Shown: positions 8,338 through 17,804, counted from the stretch's first letter. The stretch is 64,000 bases of DNA from an uncultured Lachnospiraceae bacterium (GCA_947564645.1 CANOCU010000007.1:21892-85891), one strand, 5' to 3'. Notes: generated by a model not told the origin, from the letters alone. Numbers and translations are program-made.

Positions 8338-10029
8338 TCACGCCTCTGTCTTTGCCAGAGGTGCAAATTGAGCCGCGATCTTCTCCGCTGTCACCATGCC
8401 GTCCATCGCCGCCGAGGTAATGCCGCCTGCATATCCGGCCCCTTCTCCGCATGGATAGAGCCCCCGTAATAGCGACTGGCCGGTCTCGTCCCGCGTAATC
8501 CTTACCGGGGAAGAGGTCCTGCTCTCGACACCGGAAAGATAAGCGCCGCCGTCTGCGAAGCCATGTATGGACTGACCAATCAGGTCAATACCTTCCACAA
8601 GCGCATGATTAAGTTCCGGCGGCAAAATCTCATGTACGGGAGCAGGACAGAACTTTCCTTTGACTGCCGGGGCAAAATGTGTATGGTACCGTTCGATCAC
8701 GGATGCCTCCGAAGGAGTTGATTCTTTTGCTTCACTTGTCTTGTCTGCCGCCGCCGGCATTGTCTGTTCTCCCGTCACTGCCTGCCTGAACTTCCCATAG
8801 GTTTCCACCGGAACAGCGCCTTTACCGATCCGGTAAGCCTTCTCTTCCAGCTTACGCTGAAAAGCGATCCCGCCAAGCGGGGATGAATCCTCGTAATCCT
8901 CTGGCGTTACCGTAACGATCATGGCGCTGTTACTGTTATCTCCGTCCCGGCTGCTGTAACTCATACCGTTTACGGCCAGTCTTCCCGGTTCGGAGGAGGC
9001 ATTGACCACATAACCGCCGGGACACATACAGAAGGAATAGACGCCCCTGCCGGAAGAAGTCCGTGCCGTCACCTTATAACTGGCTGCCGGCAGCAGCGGA
9101 TGTTCCGCACTGCCGTACTGTATCTGATCGATCATCCTGCGCGGATGTTCCATGCGCAGTCCGACAGCGAAGGATTTGGCTTCCATGGGTACCTGCATCC
9201 GGTACAGCATCTCGAATGTATCCCGTGCGCTGTGTCCGATGGCCAGCACGACAATCTCACTCTCCAGTGTCTCCACACCGTCGTCGTTGCAAACGACTAC
9301 TCCCTTTACCCGCTCTCCTTCGCAGATCAGTTCCGTCATCTGCGTCCCGAATCTCACTTCGCCGCCCCAGGCCCTGATCTGTTCCCGCAGATTCTTCACG
9401 ACAGAGACAAGAATATCCGTGCCGATATGCGGCTTCGATTCGTATAAGATCTGCTCCGGCGCTCCGGCCTCTACGAAAATACGCAGAACTTCTTTATTTC
9501 TGCCAAGTTTATCCTTTACCAGGGTATTCAGCTTTCCGTCCGAAAAGGTACCTGCGCCGCCTTCTCCGAACTGTACGTTGGAATTTGGGTCAAGCACACC
9601 TTCCTGCCAGAATCTTTCCACATCCGCAAGCCGTCTTTCCACACAGCTTCCCCGCTCCAAAAGTAGCGGCTTATAACCGTGCTTTGCCAGCAGATAGCCG
9701 CAGAAGAGGCCTGCCGGTCCCGTTCCGATAATGACCGGTCTGCCGCAAAGCAGCTGTCTTCCCGTCTCCGGGAATCGATATGCCTTCTCTTCCACTGCCT
9801 GTATCTGCTTATTCCTGCATCTGGCAAGCACTTCCTTCTGTGAGGCTACCGATACATCCAGGGAATAGCTGATCCGGATCTCCGGTTTCTTTCTGGCATC
9901 GATCGATTTCCTTACGATCTGCCAGTCAAGGATCTTTGCAGGCGCAATGCGCAGCACGGAAGCGGCCTTTCGTATGATGTCCTGTTCGTTATGTTCCAGC
10001 GGAACCTTGATCTGATTGATTCGAATCAT
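8338..10029 (-). CDS. Uncharacterised FAD-dependent dehydrogenase (COG2509 type)
   Basis: A 563-residue flavoprotein. After an approximately 100-residue N-terminal domain (MIRINQIKVPLEHNE) comes the Rossmann motif PVIIGTGPAGLFCGYLLAKHG, then FGEGGAGTFSDGKLNT, IGHSARDTF, and the C-terminal PCGEGAGYAGGITSAAMDGM typical of the family's FAD-binding end. This is the widespread bacterial group often annotated simply as NAD(P)/FAD-dependent oxidoreductase; the substrate is unknown. It starts six bases after a second flavoprotein (10036-11271), and proB follows 35 bases later, so the three are probably co-transcribed. A short low-similarity insert rich in Ala/Thr/Ser/Glu near residues 430-445 may be a surface loop. 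Confidence 0.87.
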   Translation of the reverse strand: MIRINQIKVPLEHNEQDIIRKAASVLRIAPAKILDWQIVRKSIDARKKPEIRISYSLDVSVASQKEVLARCRNKQIQAVEEKAYRFPETGRQLLCGRPVIIGTGPAGLFCGYLLAKHGYKPLLLERGSCVERRLADVERFWQEGVLDPNSNVQFGEGGAGTFSDGKLNTLVKDKLGRNKEVLRIFVEAGAPEQILYESKPHIGTDILVSVVKNLREQIRAWGGEVRFGTQMTELICEGERVKGVVVCNDDGVETLESEIVVLAIGHSARDTFEMLYRMQVPMEAKSFAVGLRMEHPRRMIDQIQYGSAEHPLLPAASYKVTARTSSGRGVYSFCMCPGGYVVNASSEPGRLAVNGMSYSSRDGDNSNSAMIVTVTPEDYEDSSPLGGIAFQRKLEEKAYRIGKGAVPVETYGKFRQAVTGEQTMPAAADKTSEAKESTPSEASVIERYHTHFAPAVKGKFCPAPVHEILPPELNHALVEGIDLIGQSIHGFADGGAYLSGVESRTSSPVRITRDETGQSLLRGLYPCGEGAGYAGGITSAAMDGMVTAEKIAAQFAPLAKTEA

Positions 10030-10035
10030 TTCCTG

Positions 10036-11271
10036 TCACTTCTCCCGTAACGGCGTCCCTGCGGCTGCACGGCCTGCCACAGCGCCGCTGCTCCAGGCCC
10101 ACTGCAGGTTATACCCGCCGCAGATACCGTCTATATCCAATATTTCTCCGGCAAAAAACAAGCCTGGCGTCTTGCGCGACTGCAGATCTTGTGTAACCTC
10201 TTCGAAGTCAACCCCGCCTGCACAGACCTGTGCCTGTTCAAAAGAATTTGTCTCCCGTACCGTCACCAAAAAGGAATGAAACAGACTTTCAAGCTTCTCC
10301 CTTCGGGCAGCATCGATCTCACAGGCCATGTCCGTCTCCCGGATTCCGGCCAGTTTTAGCAATAGCAGGCCAATCTTCTTATTGACTATGCCGGTCACAA
10401 ACCGTTCCATCTGCTGATCCTGCTGTCTATGCCAGCGTCTGCTCCAGAAGTTTCCGCTTTTGACAGTATCCGGCATGAAATCGATTCCTACCGTGACGCA
10501 TTTCTTCTCTGCCAGTGCATATGCCGCAAGCCTGCTGAACTGGAAAACCGGAATCCCTGAGATTCCATAATCTGTCAGCTGTAATTCGCCCTGCACCTTG
10601 TCTGCCGCATTTTTGTCTATGTAAAGCGTCAAGCGTGCCTCGCAGCGTACACCCGCCACCTGCTTAAAGAAAGGTTCCCTGCACCGAAGTGCCGTAAGCG
10701 CCGGCATGGGCATCACGATCCTGTGTCCAAGCCTTCTGGCCAGTGCAAATCCGCTGCCGTCTGATCCCGTCTTTGGAGCCGCCTGGCCGCCGCCTGCCAG
10801 GATCACGGCGTCATATAGATGCTTTCCGCCTTGCGGTGCGTCTGTCACTATTACAAATCCGCCTCCGGATCTGATCTCGGTCACCATACATCCCACAAGG
10901 CTTCGGATTCCGAGACGTTCCATCTCATATCGCAGTACATCCAGTACCGTTGCCGCCTGCTCACTGGCCGGATACAGATAGCCATTCTTATTCTTGATCC
11001 TCATGCCAAGGCCGTCAAAGAAACTTTTCGTCTCATGTACACCGAAATAATCATAGATTTTGTCCACAAAGGAGGCGCCGCTGCCGTAATAGCAGCCGGC
11101 ATTCATGATCTCATTTGAAAAATTGCATTTTCCGTTGCCTGTGGACAGAAGCTTTCTGCCGACTCTGTCATTTCGCTCATATACGGTCACTGCAGCGCCG
11201 ACATACGCTGCCTGAATGGCTGCCATCATTCCGGCCGCTCCGCCGCCTATTACGGCAATCTCTTTCCTCAT
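10036..11271 (-). CDS. NAD(P)/FAD-dependent oxidoreductase, YhiN/HI0933 family (COG2081)
   Basis: A 411-residue flavoprotein. The N-terminal FAD-binding motif is IGGGAAGMMAAIQAA, followed by VYERNDRVGRKLLSTGNGKCNFSN, the diagnostic stretch of the HI0933-like family. The C-terminus carries GLFFAGEILDIDGICGGYNLQWAWSSG, also family-typical. A role in tRNA or other RNA modification has been suggested for relatives, but the reaction is not established. It lies between a BofC-like secreted protein gene and the COG2509 flavoprotein, all on the minus strand with small gaps. Having two distantly related flavoproteins side by side is common in Clostridia. Confidence 0.88.
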   Translation of the reverse strand: MRKEIAVIGGGAAGMMAAIQAAYVGAAVTVYERNDRVGRKLLSTGNGKCNFSNEIMNAGCYYGSGASFVDKIYDYFGVHETKSFFDGLGMRIKNKNGYLYPASEQAATVLDVLRYEMERLGIRSLVGCMVTEIRSGGGFVIVTDAPQGGKHLYDAVILAGGGQAAPKTGSDGSGFALARRLGHRIVMPMPALTALRCREPFFKQVAGVRCEARLTLYIDKNAADKVQGELQLTDYGISGIPVFQFSRLAAYALAEKKCVTVGIDFMPDTVKSGNFWSRRWHRQQDQQMERFVTGIVNKKIGLLLLKLAGIRETDMACEIDAARREKLESLFHSFLVTVRETNSFEQAQVCAGGVDFEEVTQDLQSRKTPGLFFAGEILDIDGICGGYNLQWAWSSGAVAGRAAAGTPLREK

Positions 11272-11313
11272 AGCCTGTTTTTCAAACCTCTCTTATCAGG
11301 TATTCCATTTCTC

Positions 11314-11967
11314 TTAACTGGAATAAGATTCCAGAAAATTATAAAGTTCTTCCTCATTTTCTATGAATTTCCCCTGTATGATCTCTGCTTTCAGCGCATC
11401 GCTTAAGTTTTCCAGAAGAATATCGGTATTCATATGAAGGTGACGCTTGTCTTCCTCATAGACAACGACAAAATGATCCGCTACCATCAGATAATAACCT
11501 TGTTGCACGTCCTCTTTATAATATTTGCATATGACCACCCTGTCTTTGGAAAAAGCAGTAAGTTCGATCGTCTCGAAACCCATTTCCAGTTCGGTAAGAG
11601 GAGGGTTTTTGTCGTAGGATTCAAGCTCCCGGATCAGACTGTCCCGATCCAGTCCGATATATTTAACCGGCACTTCTTCCTGCCGCTCCTGTATGGTGCC
11701 ATCTAACAGATTGATCTCTTCAATAAGATAGGTCGTGTCTGCCGTGACGACAGGTACCTTCTCGACTGCGGTCTCTATGATCTGTTCTTCCGGTTTTGAC
11801 AGATCGGATACCGTATCCTCTTTTATTTCGGCCCTGTTTTGCCTTTCCTTATCCTGATACTTGTTAGGATAAAAAAACTGCTCCGCTTTCAATGCCGTAT
11901 ATCCGCCTGTTCCCAACAAAAAAACGGATAATACAAGAAAAAGACTGACACGTCTTACAACTTTCAT
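11314..11967 (-). CDS. BofC C-terminal-domain-like secreted or membrane-anchored protein
   Basis: A 217-residue protein with an N-terminal signal anchor (residues 4-28, VVRRVSLFLVLSVFLLG). The last 80 residues resemble the C-terminal half of Bacillus BofC: a GYYLMVADHFVVVYEE strand pair, a DILLENLSDALKAEIIQGK helix, and the ending EEELYNFLESYSS, aligned by eye to BofC's closing region. BofC lies in the forespore outer space and restrains SpoIVB, the protease that triggers sigma-K activation. The N-terminal half (about residues 30-110) is acidic and unlike BofC. I infer a sporulation-checkpoint or related envelope role; this is a partial-domain similarity. A perfect 6-2-6 palindrome lies just upstream at 11988-12001. 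Confidence 0.6.
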   Translation of the reverse strand: MKVVRRVSLFLVLSVFLLGTGGYTALKAEQFFYPNKYQDKERQNRAEIKEDTVSDLSKPEEQIIETAVEKVPVVTADTTYLIEEINLLDGTIQERQEEVPVKYIGLDRDSLIRELESYDKNPPLTELEMGFETIELTAFSKDRVVICKYYKEDVQQGYYLMVADHFVVVYEEDKRHLHMNTDILLENLSDALKAEIIQGKFIENEEELYNFLESYSS

Positions 11968-12084
11968 CCTTCCACCCTATGCAGATCGCGGATAGATCCG
12001 CAATACAGCTTTAGCCTTTCTGATCGGATTTTCTGTAATCAGTATCAGTCAATTCCTCAATTTTATACAATGTGCTCCTGAATT

Positions 12085-13752
12085 TTATAAAACGCCAATA
12101 TTTTTCCCAAACATAATAAAGAAGAATCCCAATGGTATCCGTGATAATTCTTCCTCACCGATCACCCGCAGGATCATCAGCAATGTGATATAGAGAAAGA
12201 CGCCGGCCACTATCCCGGAGAGGATTGTCACGACTGCGCCGGCAGGCTCCAGCATAAATCTGGCGATCAGCATGACTGCCAGACCTGATACACAGGCTGC
12301 CGCTGCCGGAAACGCCATTCCGGACAGCCAGTTTGGCCGATATTTCAGATTCCTGATGATAAACAGGAAATTCAAAGCCGCAAAAAGCGCAAAATAAGCG
12401 ATCAGCGCATAGATGATGCCGTCCGCGCCAAGCAGGGCCTTCTGCACAAATAAGAAGGCGATCAGGACATGCGCCGCCATAGAGACAAAGGCCGAGAGGA
12501 ACAGTTCTCTCAGCATATGCATTTTATAAAGCAGCTGCGCAAAGAAAAAACCAAATCCGCATAAGGGAATGATAACGGCGCCCTTCTGGAGCCAGGATGC
12601 AACATATTCCATTTCATTCTTTGAAAGGCACCTTACAACCGCCTCAGAAAGCGCTGCCAGATAAACAGCCGCCGGAAATGCCAGGATGGACAACCTGGAA
12701 ACGGTCTTTTCCAATCGTTCCCGCATCAAACGATATTCTTCTCTTTCATATGCGATCTTGATCTTACCGGATGCAGCAGATACCGTCAAAAGACAAAGCG
12801 CAGCCAAAGCGCCGGTCAATACGGTAAATTTACTGTAATAGGTTCCCCACATGGCCGTGCGGATCTCTCCCAGTTCCGCCACCTTCTTATTCATGCAGTA
12901 GTTGAACATACGCTGGTCGATCAGCATAAATAAGTTTGTGAGCAAGGTGACAAATGCCATCGGAAGACAATTGAGCAGTACATTCTTCTGTATGGAAAAC
13001 TGTGATTCACCCCGTTTATTGCTATCTTCCGCGATTCTTCCCCGCAATGCACGGGAATAGATCAAATAGATGACCAGAAGATAGATCGTCGTGACCACCT
13101 GCGACAGCATAACACCCAGCATGGCTCCCAGCGCACCATATGCAAAGCCGTACTCTGCGCTTAGCAGCAATGCGGAAACCTTTTTTCCATAAGCATAGAA
13201 GGTACCGCCGCACCCGGAAGCAAAAAATACCATGCACAGCTTCTCTATGTATTGTGAATGAGCCGTAATCGTACCAAGACCATAACCGTTAAAATATCCG
13301 CGAAAAGTTCCGACAACCGCAGAAAAGAGGATCGTCGGTGCAACGGCAAGAATTGCCATGCGGCTTAAGGATTCCAGTACAAAGAAATCTGCCGTCTTTG
13401 ATGCTGTCAGAACCAGTACTCCGCCAATGACAATGCTTAGCAAAAGGTTCATCCCAATCACTGCACGAAACACGTTCCGGGCATTTCTGTGCTGTTCCCG
13501 TTTTACACGGTAACGGACAGCGCCGGACATGGCCCCCATCATGCTGTATGAGGTGATGAATGTGATCATCATGAAGATCTCAAAAGCTGGGGCAAACAAG
13601 CCCATACCGGCATCGCCGATCACTTTCGATAAAGGGATCCGCATCAGTAATATAATAATATAGGTTATCATTCCCGCAGACTGGATCAAGGTCGTTTTGA
13701 CCGACGTTCCCGCAGAGCTCTTACGAAAATTTCCTCTCTTCTGTAATTTCAT
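12085..13752 (-). CDS. MurJ/SpoVB-family polysaccharide or lipid-linked precursor flippase
   Basis: A 555-residue membrane protein with about 13-14 hydrophobic segments and the MOP-superfamily layout: an N-terminal SSAGTSVKTTLIQSAGMI helix, a conserved Arg/Asp-poor core, and the GYFNGYGLGTITAHSQYIEKL loop that resembles the QGYFQGM-QS-x-EQ motif of SpoVB/YtgP proteins. Such proteins flip undecaprenyl-linked glycans; SpoVB acts in spore cortex synthesis. Which substrate applies here is not visible. It follows ybeY on the minus strand with a 65-base gap and precedes the BofC-like gene, a context that leans towards sporulation. The Shine-Dalgarno sequence is weak (AGAGG 13 bases upstream). Confidence 0.78.
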   Translation of the reverse strand: MKLQKRGNFRKSSAGTSVKTTLIQSAGMITYIIILLMRIPLSKVIGDAGMGLFAPAFEIFMMITFITSYSMMGAMSGAVRYRVKREQHRNARNVFRAVIGMNLLLSIVIGGVLVLTASKTADFFVLESLSRMAILAVAPTILFSAVVGTFRGYFNGYGLGTITAHSQYIEKLCMVFFASGCGGTFYAYGKKVSALLLSAEYGFAYGALGAMLGVMLSQVVTTIYLLVIYLIYSRALRGRIAEDSNKRGESQFSIQKNVLLNCLPMAFVTLLTNLFMLIDQRMFNYCMNKKVAELGEIRTAMWGTYYSKFTVLTGALAALCLLTVSAASGKIKIAYEREEYRLMRERLEKTVSRLSILAFPAAVYLAALSEAVVRCLSKNEMEYVASWLQKGAVIIPLCGFGFFFAQLLYKMHMLRELFLSAFVSMAAHVLIAFLFVQKALLGADGIIYALIAYFALFAALNFLFIIRNLKYRPNWLSGMAFPAAAACVSGLAVMLIARFMLEPAGAVVTILSGIVAGVFLYITLLMILRVIGEEELSRIPLGFFFIMFGKNIGVL

Positions 13753-13817
13753 AGTCTTATTTTTGCCTCTTTATCATCTCTGTGTAAAACAAATCTGCTT
13801 AACTGCCATGAGCGCTG

Positions 13818-14321
13818 CTATGCTTCCCGTGCGATCCCAAGCTGCTGTAAGACCGCTTCCTGTTTCTGCTCCATGACGGCCGCCTGTGCCTGTTCCATAT
13901 GGTCATACCCGCATAGATGAAACATGCTGTGCGCTGTCAGAAAAGCTGCTTCCCGAAGCAGCGAATGCCCGTATTCCTGTGCCTGTGCGACGACACGCTC
14001 TGCGGAAAGAATGATATCTCCCAGCACCAGTTCACCGCTGTCCGGATCAAAATAGTCCGCCTCGTCTGTTTCCACCACCGAGAAGTCCCCTTCTTTCCTG
14101 AACGCTATGTTGGGAAAAGACAGTACATCCGTCTCCCTGTCCAGGCCGCGGTACTCCCGGTTATATTCCCTGATTCCTGCATTGTCCGTCATAAGGAGAT
14201 TGACCGTGGTCTCGTAGGGACAGTGCTCCATATCCATCACGGCTTCCATGATCCGGTCCACCAGTTCCTGTATCGCAAACGGAAAGTTATATTCCGTTTC
14301 GTTCTCAACGTAAGAAGTCAT
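13818..14321 (-). CDS. ybeY: Endoribonuclease YbeY (16S rRNA 3'-end maturation / ribosome quality control)
   Basis: A zinc-dependent single-strand endoribonuclease that matures the 3' end of 16S rRNA. The 167-residue protein has the metal-binding signature as HSMFHLCGYDH near residue 130, plus the upstream NREYRGLDRETDVLSFP motif. The frame extends to a TTG at 14339, but ATG 14321 has GAGGAG ten bases upstream. It overlaps the end of the preceding HD-domain gene by 17 bases. The order yqfC-yqfD-phoH-HD-ybeY is the conserved Firmicutes arrangement, so identification is secure. In Bacillus the next genes are dgkA, cdd and era; here a flippase follows instead. Confidence 0.94.
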   Translation of the reverse strand: MTSYVENETEYNFPFAIQELVDRIMEAVMDMEHCPYETTVNLLMTDNAGIREYNREYRGLDRETDVLSFPNIAFRKEGDFSVVETDEADYFDPDSGELVLGDIILSAERVVAQAQEYGHSLLREAAFLTAHSMFHLCGYDHMEQAQAAVMEQKQEAVLQQLGIAREA

Positions 14322-15504
14322 AGTATAGTTTCTCCTCAATAAAGATTTTCTTCATCTCATGAAGCTGTGCAAGAGAGATCTCATTGCCCCACAGCTCGTC
14401 CGTCTCCAGTTTCTTCCTGAATACCGTATCGATCAGCTGCTTATAATCCAACTGTGCCATGGGATCTTTATCAAATAAATATAAGATAGAGGAGACGATG
14501 CAGTCGGCAAACAATACGACACTCGTTTCCTTCGATACCACTTTCTCTTTCCCATCCACATATTCTTTTAATATTTTTTTCGTATAGGACGGAAAATGAA
14601 ATTCATCGCAGATTTCGGAGACATTTTCCCAGGTGTTCTCTCCCTTAAGCCTGCCGATCCTGTGATAATAGCCACATGCCTTGACAGCCGCATCGTCGAG
14701 ATGAAGCCGTTTGGCGATCCGGTCCCCAAGATATGCGGTATGTATCGCATGATAATATTCTTCCTTGGACATATTCTTAAGCTGCACCAATAAGGGACAC
14801 TCCGGATCGTTGATCTCCATATACTTCTCCTGATCCTTATGAATAACGGAAGAGCTGAAGGCTTTCAGGATCACCAATAACAGGATACAGCAGATCATCA
14901 TATTCATCGCCGGTATGGTGAACTGCTCCACGGCAAGCTGCTCTTTGGAAAAAAGGATCACATTGGCAGTCAGGCACAGGATGAGAACCAGCAGGGAAAC
15001 GATGACAGGCAGTCCCACCAGAAAATCATCGTTCAAATTCGAAAACATAAGAATACCGGCCAGTCCGCTGATAAAATACATCCAGAATACCGGCAGATCT
15101 CCACCTGCAAAATTTACGGCCAGGAGCAGACATACACTGCCGGCCATCATGCCTGTTATTCCGTTGCTGAATACGCCAAGGAGCACAAAGATCACAAGAA
15201 ACGGCCATCCTGTGACCGGCAGCCAGGGAAAGAATACTGCCGCGACCAGGCTGCCCAGATAGACCACTGCGAACTTGCCGTATTTGCCCTCATTACGATA
15301 GAGAAACAGTCCTGCTGTCTCACTGAACAGATATGCGTAGATCACGATACCTGTACCCGCCAGAACCATCACAACATTACGGATCAGCGTCTCCATTCCC
15401 GGTTGATATAAGAAACTACCGGCACATGCGATCCCCCCTGAAAGCAGAAACATCATACCAAGGATCAATATTCTTTTTACGGTGTTTGTTTTACTATTTT
15501 CCAC
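14305..15504 (-). CDS. Degenerate PgpH-like membrane HD-domain protein (probably inactive)
   Basis: A 399-residue protein at the locus normally occupied by PgpH/YqfF, the 7TM-HD c-di-AMP phosphodiesterase. It has about seven to eight hydrophobic segments between residues 10 and 215, then a cytoplasmic HD-like domain. The large extracytoplasmic 7TMR-HDED domain of PgpH (usual length about 700) is missing. In the HD domain the defining His-Asp pair reads His281-Arg282 (YYHRIGR instead of YYHDIGK), and the later double histidine is not found; His252 and Asp334 remain. Metal-dependent hydrolysis is therefore unlikely. The start is GTG with AGGA nine bases upstream, and it overlaps phoH by 11 bases. 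A binding or regulatory role is my inference. Confidence 0.75.
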   Translation of the reverse strand: MENSKTNTVKRILILGMMFLLSGGIACAGSFLYQPGMETLIRNVVMVLAGTGIVIYAYLFSETAGLFLYRNEGKYGKFAVVYLGSLVAAVFFPWLPVTGWPFLVIFVLLGVFSNGITGMMAGSVCLLLAVNFAGGDLPVFWMYFISGLAGILMFSNLNDDFLVGLPVIVSLLVLILCLTANVILFSKEQLAVEQFTIPAMNMMICCILLLVILKAFSSSVIHKDQEKYMEINDPECPLLVQLKNMSKEEYYHAIHTAYLGDRIAKRLHLDDAAVKACGYYHRIGRLKGENTWENVSEICDEFHFPSYTKKILKEYVDGKEKVVSKETSVVLFADCIVSSILYLFDKDPMAQLDYKQLIDTVFRKKLETDELWGNEISLAQLHEMKKIFIEEKLYYDFLR

Positions 15505-16504
15505 GACTATAATTCCTGCTCTTCTGTTTTAATTCACTGCGTCTGGTCTCTCTCGCCTCATAATCCTCATATGCCTTAACGATCTGCTGTACAAGCGGAT
15601 GCCGTACCACGTCCTTGCTGCTCAGCTTACAGAAGGCAATATCATCGATCCTGGATAATACTCTGGCGGCGATATCCAGGCCGGATTTCATATCCGGCGC
15701 AAGGTCCTTCTGGGAAGCGTCACCGGTAACTACTACTTTGGACCCAAATCCGATACGGGTCAGGAACATCTTCATCTGTGCCGGGGTCGTATTCTGTGCC
15801 TCGTCCAGAATAATATAGGCATTATCCAGAGTCCTGCCGCGCATATAAGCCAGAGGCGCCACCTCGATCAGGCCCTTCTCCATATTCTTCGTAAAATTCT
15901 CCGCTCCCATGATCTGATACAGGGCGTCATATAGCGGCCGCAGATAAGGATCCACCTTACTTTGCAGGTCTCCGGGCAGAAAACCTAACTTCTCTCCGGC
16001 TTCTATGGCCGGTCTTGTCAAAATGATCCGGCTCACCTCATTATTCTTAAAGGCCGTAATCGCCATGGCCATGGCCAGATAAGTCTTACCGGTTCCGGCC
16101 GGACCAATGCCGAACACGATCATATGATCCCTGATCGCATCCACGTATTTCTTCTGCCCCAGTGTCTTTGGCTTGATCGGCTTGCCGCTTACGGTATGAC
16201 AGATACAATCGCTGTCGATCGTCAGAAGAACATCCTCTGCACTCTCTTTCTCCATCTCCAGCGCATAATTCACATTCTGTTCCTCCAGAACATTGCCTCT
16301 TTCCGACAGGGTAAGAAGTTCCCTTACGATATGGGACGCCTTCCTGACCTGTTCTGGCTCTCCACTGATCTTCACACAACCGTCTCTGTCCACGATCATC
16401 ACATGCAGATCCTCTTCGATCTTTCTGATATGGGCATCATGACTGCCGAACAGATTCTGCATATGCTCCACAGGCATGTCAATACTTATTGTAAACTGTT
16501 CCAT
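15494..16504 (-). CDS. phoH: PhoH-family P-loop ATPase
   Basis: A cytosolic ATPase of 336 residues. An N-terminal KH-like region (to about residue 100) precedes the helicase-like NTPase core with Walker A GPAGTGKTYLAMAMA, Walker B IILDEAQNTT, and the GFGSKVVVTGD motif. PhoH-like proteins are thought to act on RNA, and in many bacteria they sit next to ybeY, as here, which points to rRNA processing or quality control. The start ATG has AAAGG ten bases upstream. It lies 15 bases after yqfD and overlaps the HD gene, so the whole run is probably one operon. Confidence 0.93.
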   Translation of the reverse strand: MEQFTISIDMPVEHMQNLFGSHDAHIRKIEEDLHVMIVDRDGCVKISGEPEQVRKASHIVRELLTLSERGNVLEEQNVNYALEMEKESAEDVLLTIDSDCICHTVSGKPIKPKTLGQKKYVDAIRDHMIVFGIGPAGTGKTYLAMAMAITAFKNNEVSRIILTRPAIEAGEKLGFLPGDLQSKVDPYLRPLYDALYQIMGAENFTKNMEKGLIEVAPLAYMRGRTLDNAYIILDEAQNTTPAQMKMFLTRIGFGSKVVVTGDASQKDLAPDMKSGLDIAARVLSRIDDIAFCKLSSKDVVRHPLVQQIVKAYEDYEARETRRSELKQKSRNYSRGK

Positions 16505-16519
16505 CTATCTTTGGCCTTT

Positions 16520-17779
16520 CTATTCTGCAGTTATCTTCGTCGTCTCATCTTCCGGCGGCTCTTCGACCGGCACCGGTTCTGTACTGGTCGGCACAGAGAT
16601 CACCGCTTCTTCCTCTAACTGCATACGGGCATTCAACACCCAATTATTATCATTCTTTTTTATTGTAACATTTTTTTCTGTAATTTGTACCCCCTTTTCG
16701 TCTAAAGTTGTTATAATTTTATGCCACTCATCCTGAATGATCTGATCCATTTCTTCCTCCGTATATCTTTGATGCGCCATCTCATATTCCCGGATCGTTT
16801 TATTTCCATAGAAAAGCGGCAGATACAGGCGGTCCAACAGGCGTACCTGCTTTTTCTCACTGCTGATATCATACTCCTCATAGGGGATCTTTCCGAATCT
16901 AAGATTCCATTCTCTGTCATTTATGCCGAGCGTGATCATCTTCTTCTGACGTCCTGAATAGATCTTCTCTTCGTATAGAATATCCTTTTTTACGGAAACC
17001 GATTCGGTATAGCGGATCAGTATATCGGCATCCGACTTTACAAACTGGTATTTTCTGATCGTAGTATCTTCATTGTAGACAGGCACCGCGCCGCTGACAA
17101 GGATATCCCCTTTCTCAACAGTGTCTCCCGGTGCAACCTGCGGCACGCCGCTCCTTGTAATCATATAGGATATGACCCCTGCCTTGTCTGCAACAATGTC
17201 CGTTCCCTGCATCTTCCCGGACGGGTCTGTCTGTTCATACGATGGCATCTCATTTTCCTTAATATAAATTAGCAGCGTAGTTCCCTTGATCTGAACGGAA
17301 GTCCAGGTGATGATATCATAGTCTTCGCGCAGCGCCTTCTCCAGATCTTCAATGTGCAGTCTGCTCTTCTTCATTGCGACATGTACATCATGGGCGTCCA
17401 GATAGTCCAGCAGAATATCCTCTGTCAAAACATAATTGCCTTCTATCTCAATATTCCAGATATAGCCCGCCGTAAGCATCCAGAAAATAAGGCAGCAGAG
17501 AAGGCCGGCGACAAACACTTTGCGCCTCTGCATTTTAGACACAAAAAAAGGCAGTCCATATTTTCCCAAAACGGCTGCCCTGGTTCCAGTCTTCTTCAGC
17601 AATGGTTTTAGTGCAAAAAAGCCCTTTATGCTGATATTCATGGTATCATAATCGCCGTGATTCACGATATTCCATACAAGAATATCATGGTTTCCACATA
17701 AATTCAGCAGTCTCTCCGTAGAATATCCCCATACCCTGATCGTCACATAGCCGCGGATATATTGCACCCAATGAAGCAT
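16520..17779 (-). CDS. yqfD: Sporulation protein YqfD
   Basis: A 419-residue sporulation membrane protein of the YqfD family. The N-terminal region has LHWVQYIRGYVTIRVWGYSTERLLNLC and NHDILVWNI, the family signature; a single membrane segment lies near residues 85-105 (VFVAGLLCCLIFWMLTAGY), followed by an extracytoplasmic domain with a FtsQ-like IEIEGNYVLTEDILLDYL motif. YqfD is required for spore formation in Bacillus and is proposed to work with YqfC and the A-Q channel machinery between mother cell and forespore. ATG 17779 is chosen over the upstream frame to 17824 because GGGAGG lies just in front. The C-terminus ends in a Pro/Glu-rich tail. Confidence 0.92.
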   Translation of the reverse strand: MLHWVQYIRGYVTIRVWGYSTERLLNLCGNHDILVWNIVNHGDYDTMNISIKGFFALKPLLKKTGTRAAVLGKYGLPFFVSKMQRRKVFVAGLLCCLIFWMLTAGYIWNIEIEGNYVLTEDILLDYLDAHDVHVAMKKSRLHIEDLEKALREDYDIITWTSVQIKGTTLLIYIKENEMPSYEQTDPSGKMQGTDIVADKAGVISYMITRSGVPQVAPGDTVEKGDILVSGAVPVYNEDTTIRKYQFVKSDADILIRYTESVSVKKDILYEEKIYSGRQKKMITLGINDREWNLRFGKIPYEEYDISSEKKQVRLLDRLYLPLFYGNKTIREYEMAHQRYTEEEMDQIIQDEWHKIITTLDEKGVQITEKNVTIKKNDNNWVLNARMQLEEEAVISVPTSTEPVPVEEPPEDETTKITAE

Positions 17780-17804
17780 TCTTACCTCCCTGTTGAACTT
17801 TGTA

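Noticed and set aside
11988-12001. Perfect 6-2-6 palindrome upstream of the BofC-like gene
   Set aside because: Kept only as a note in the gene entry: too short and isolated to claim an operator.
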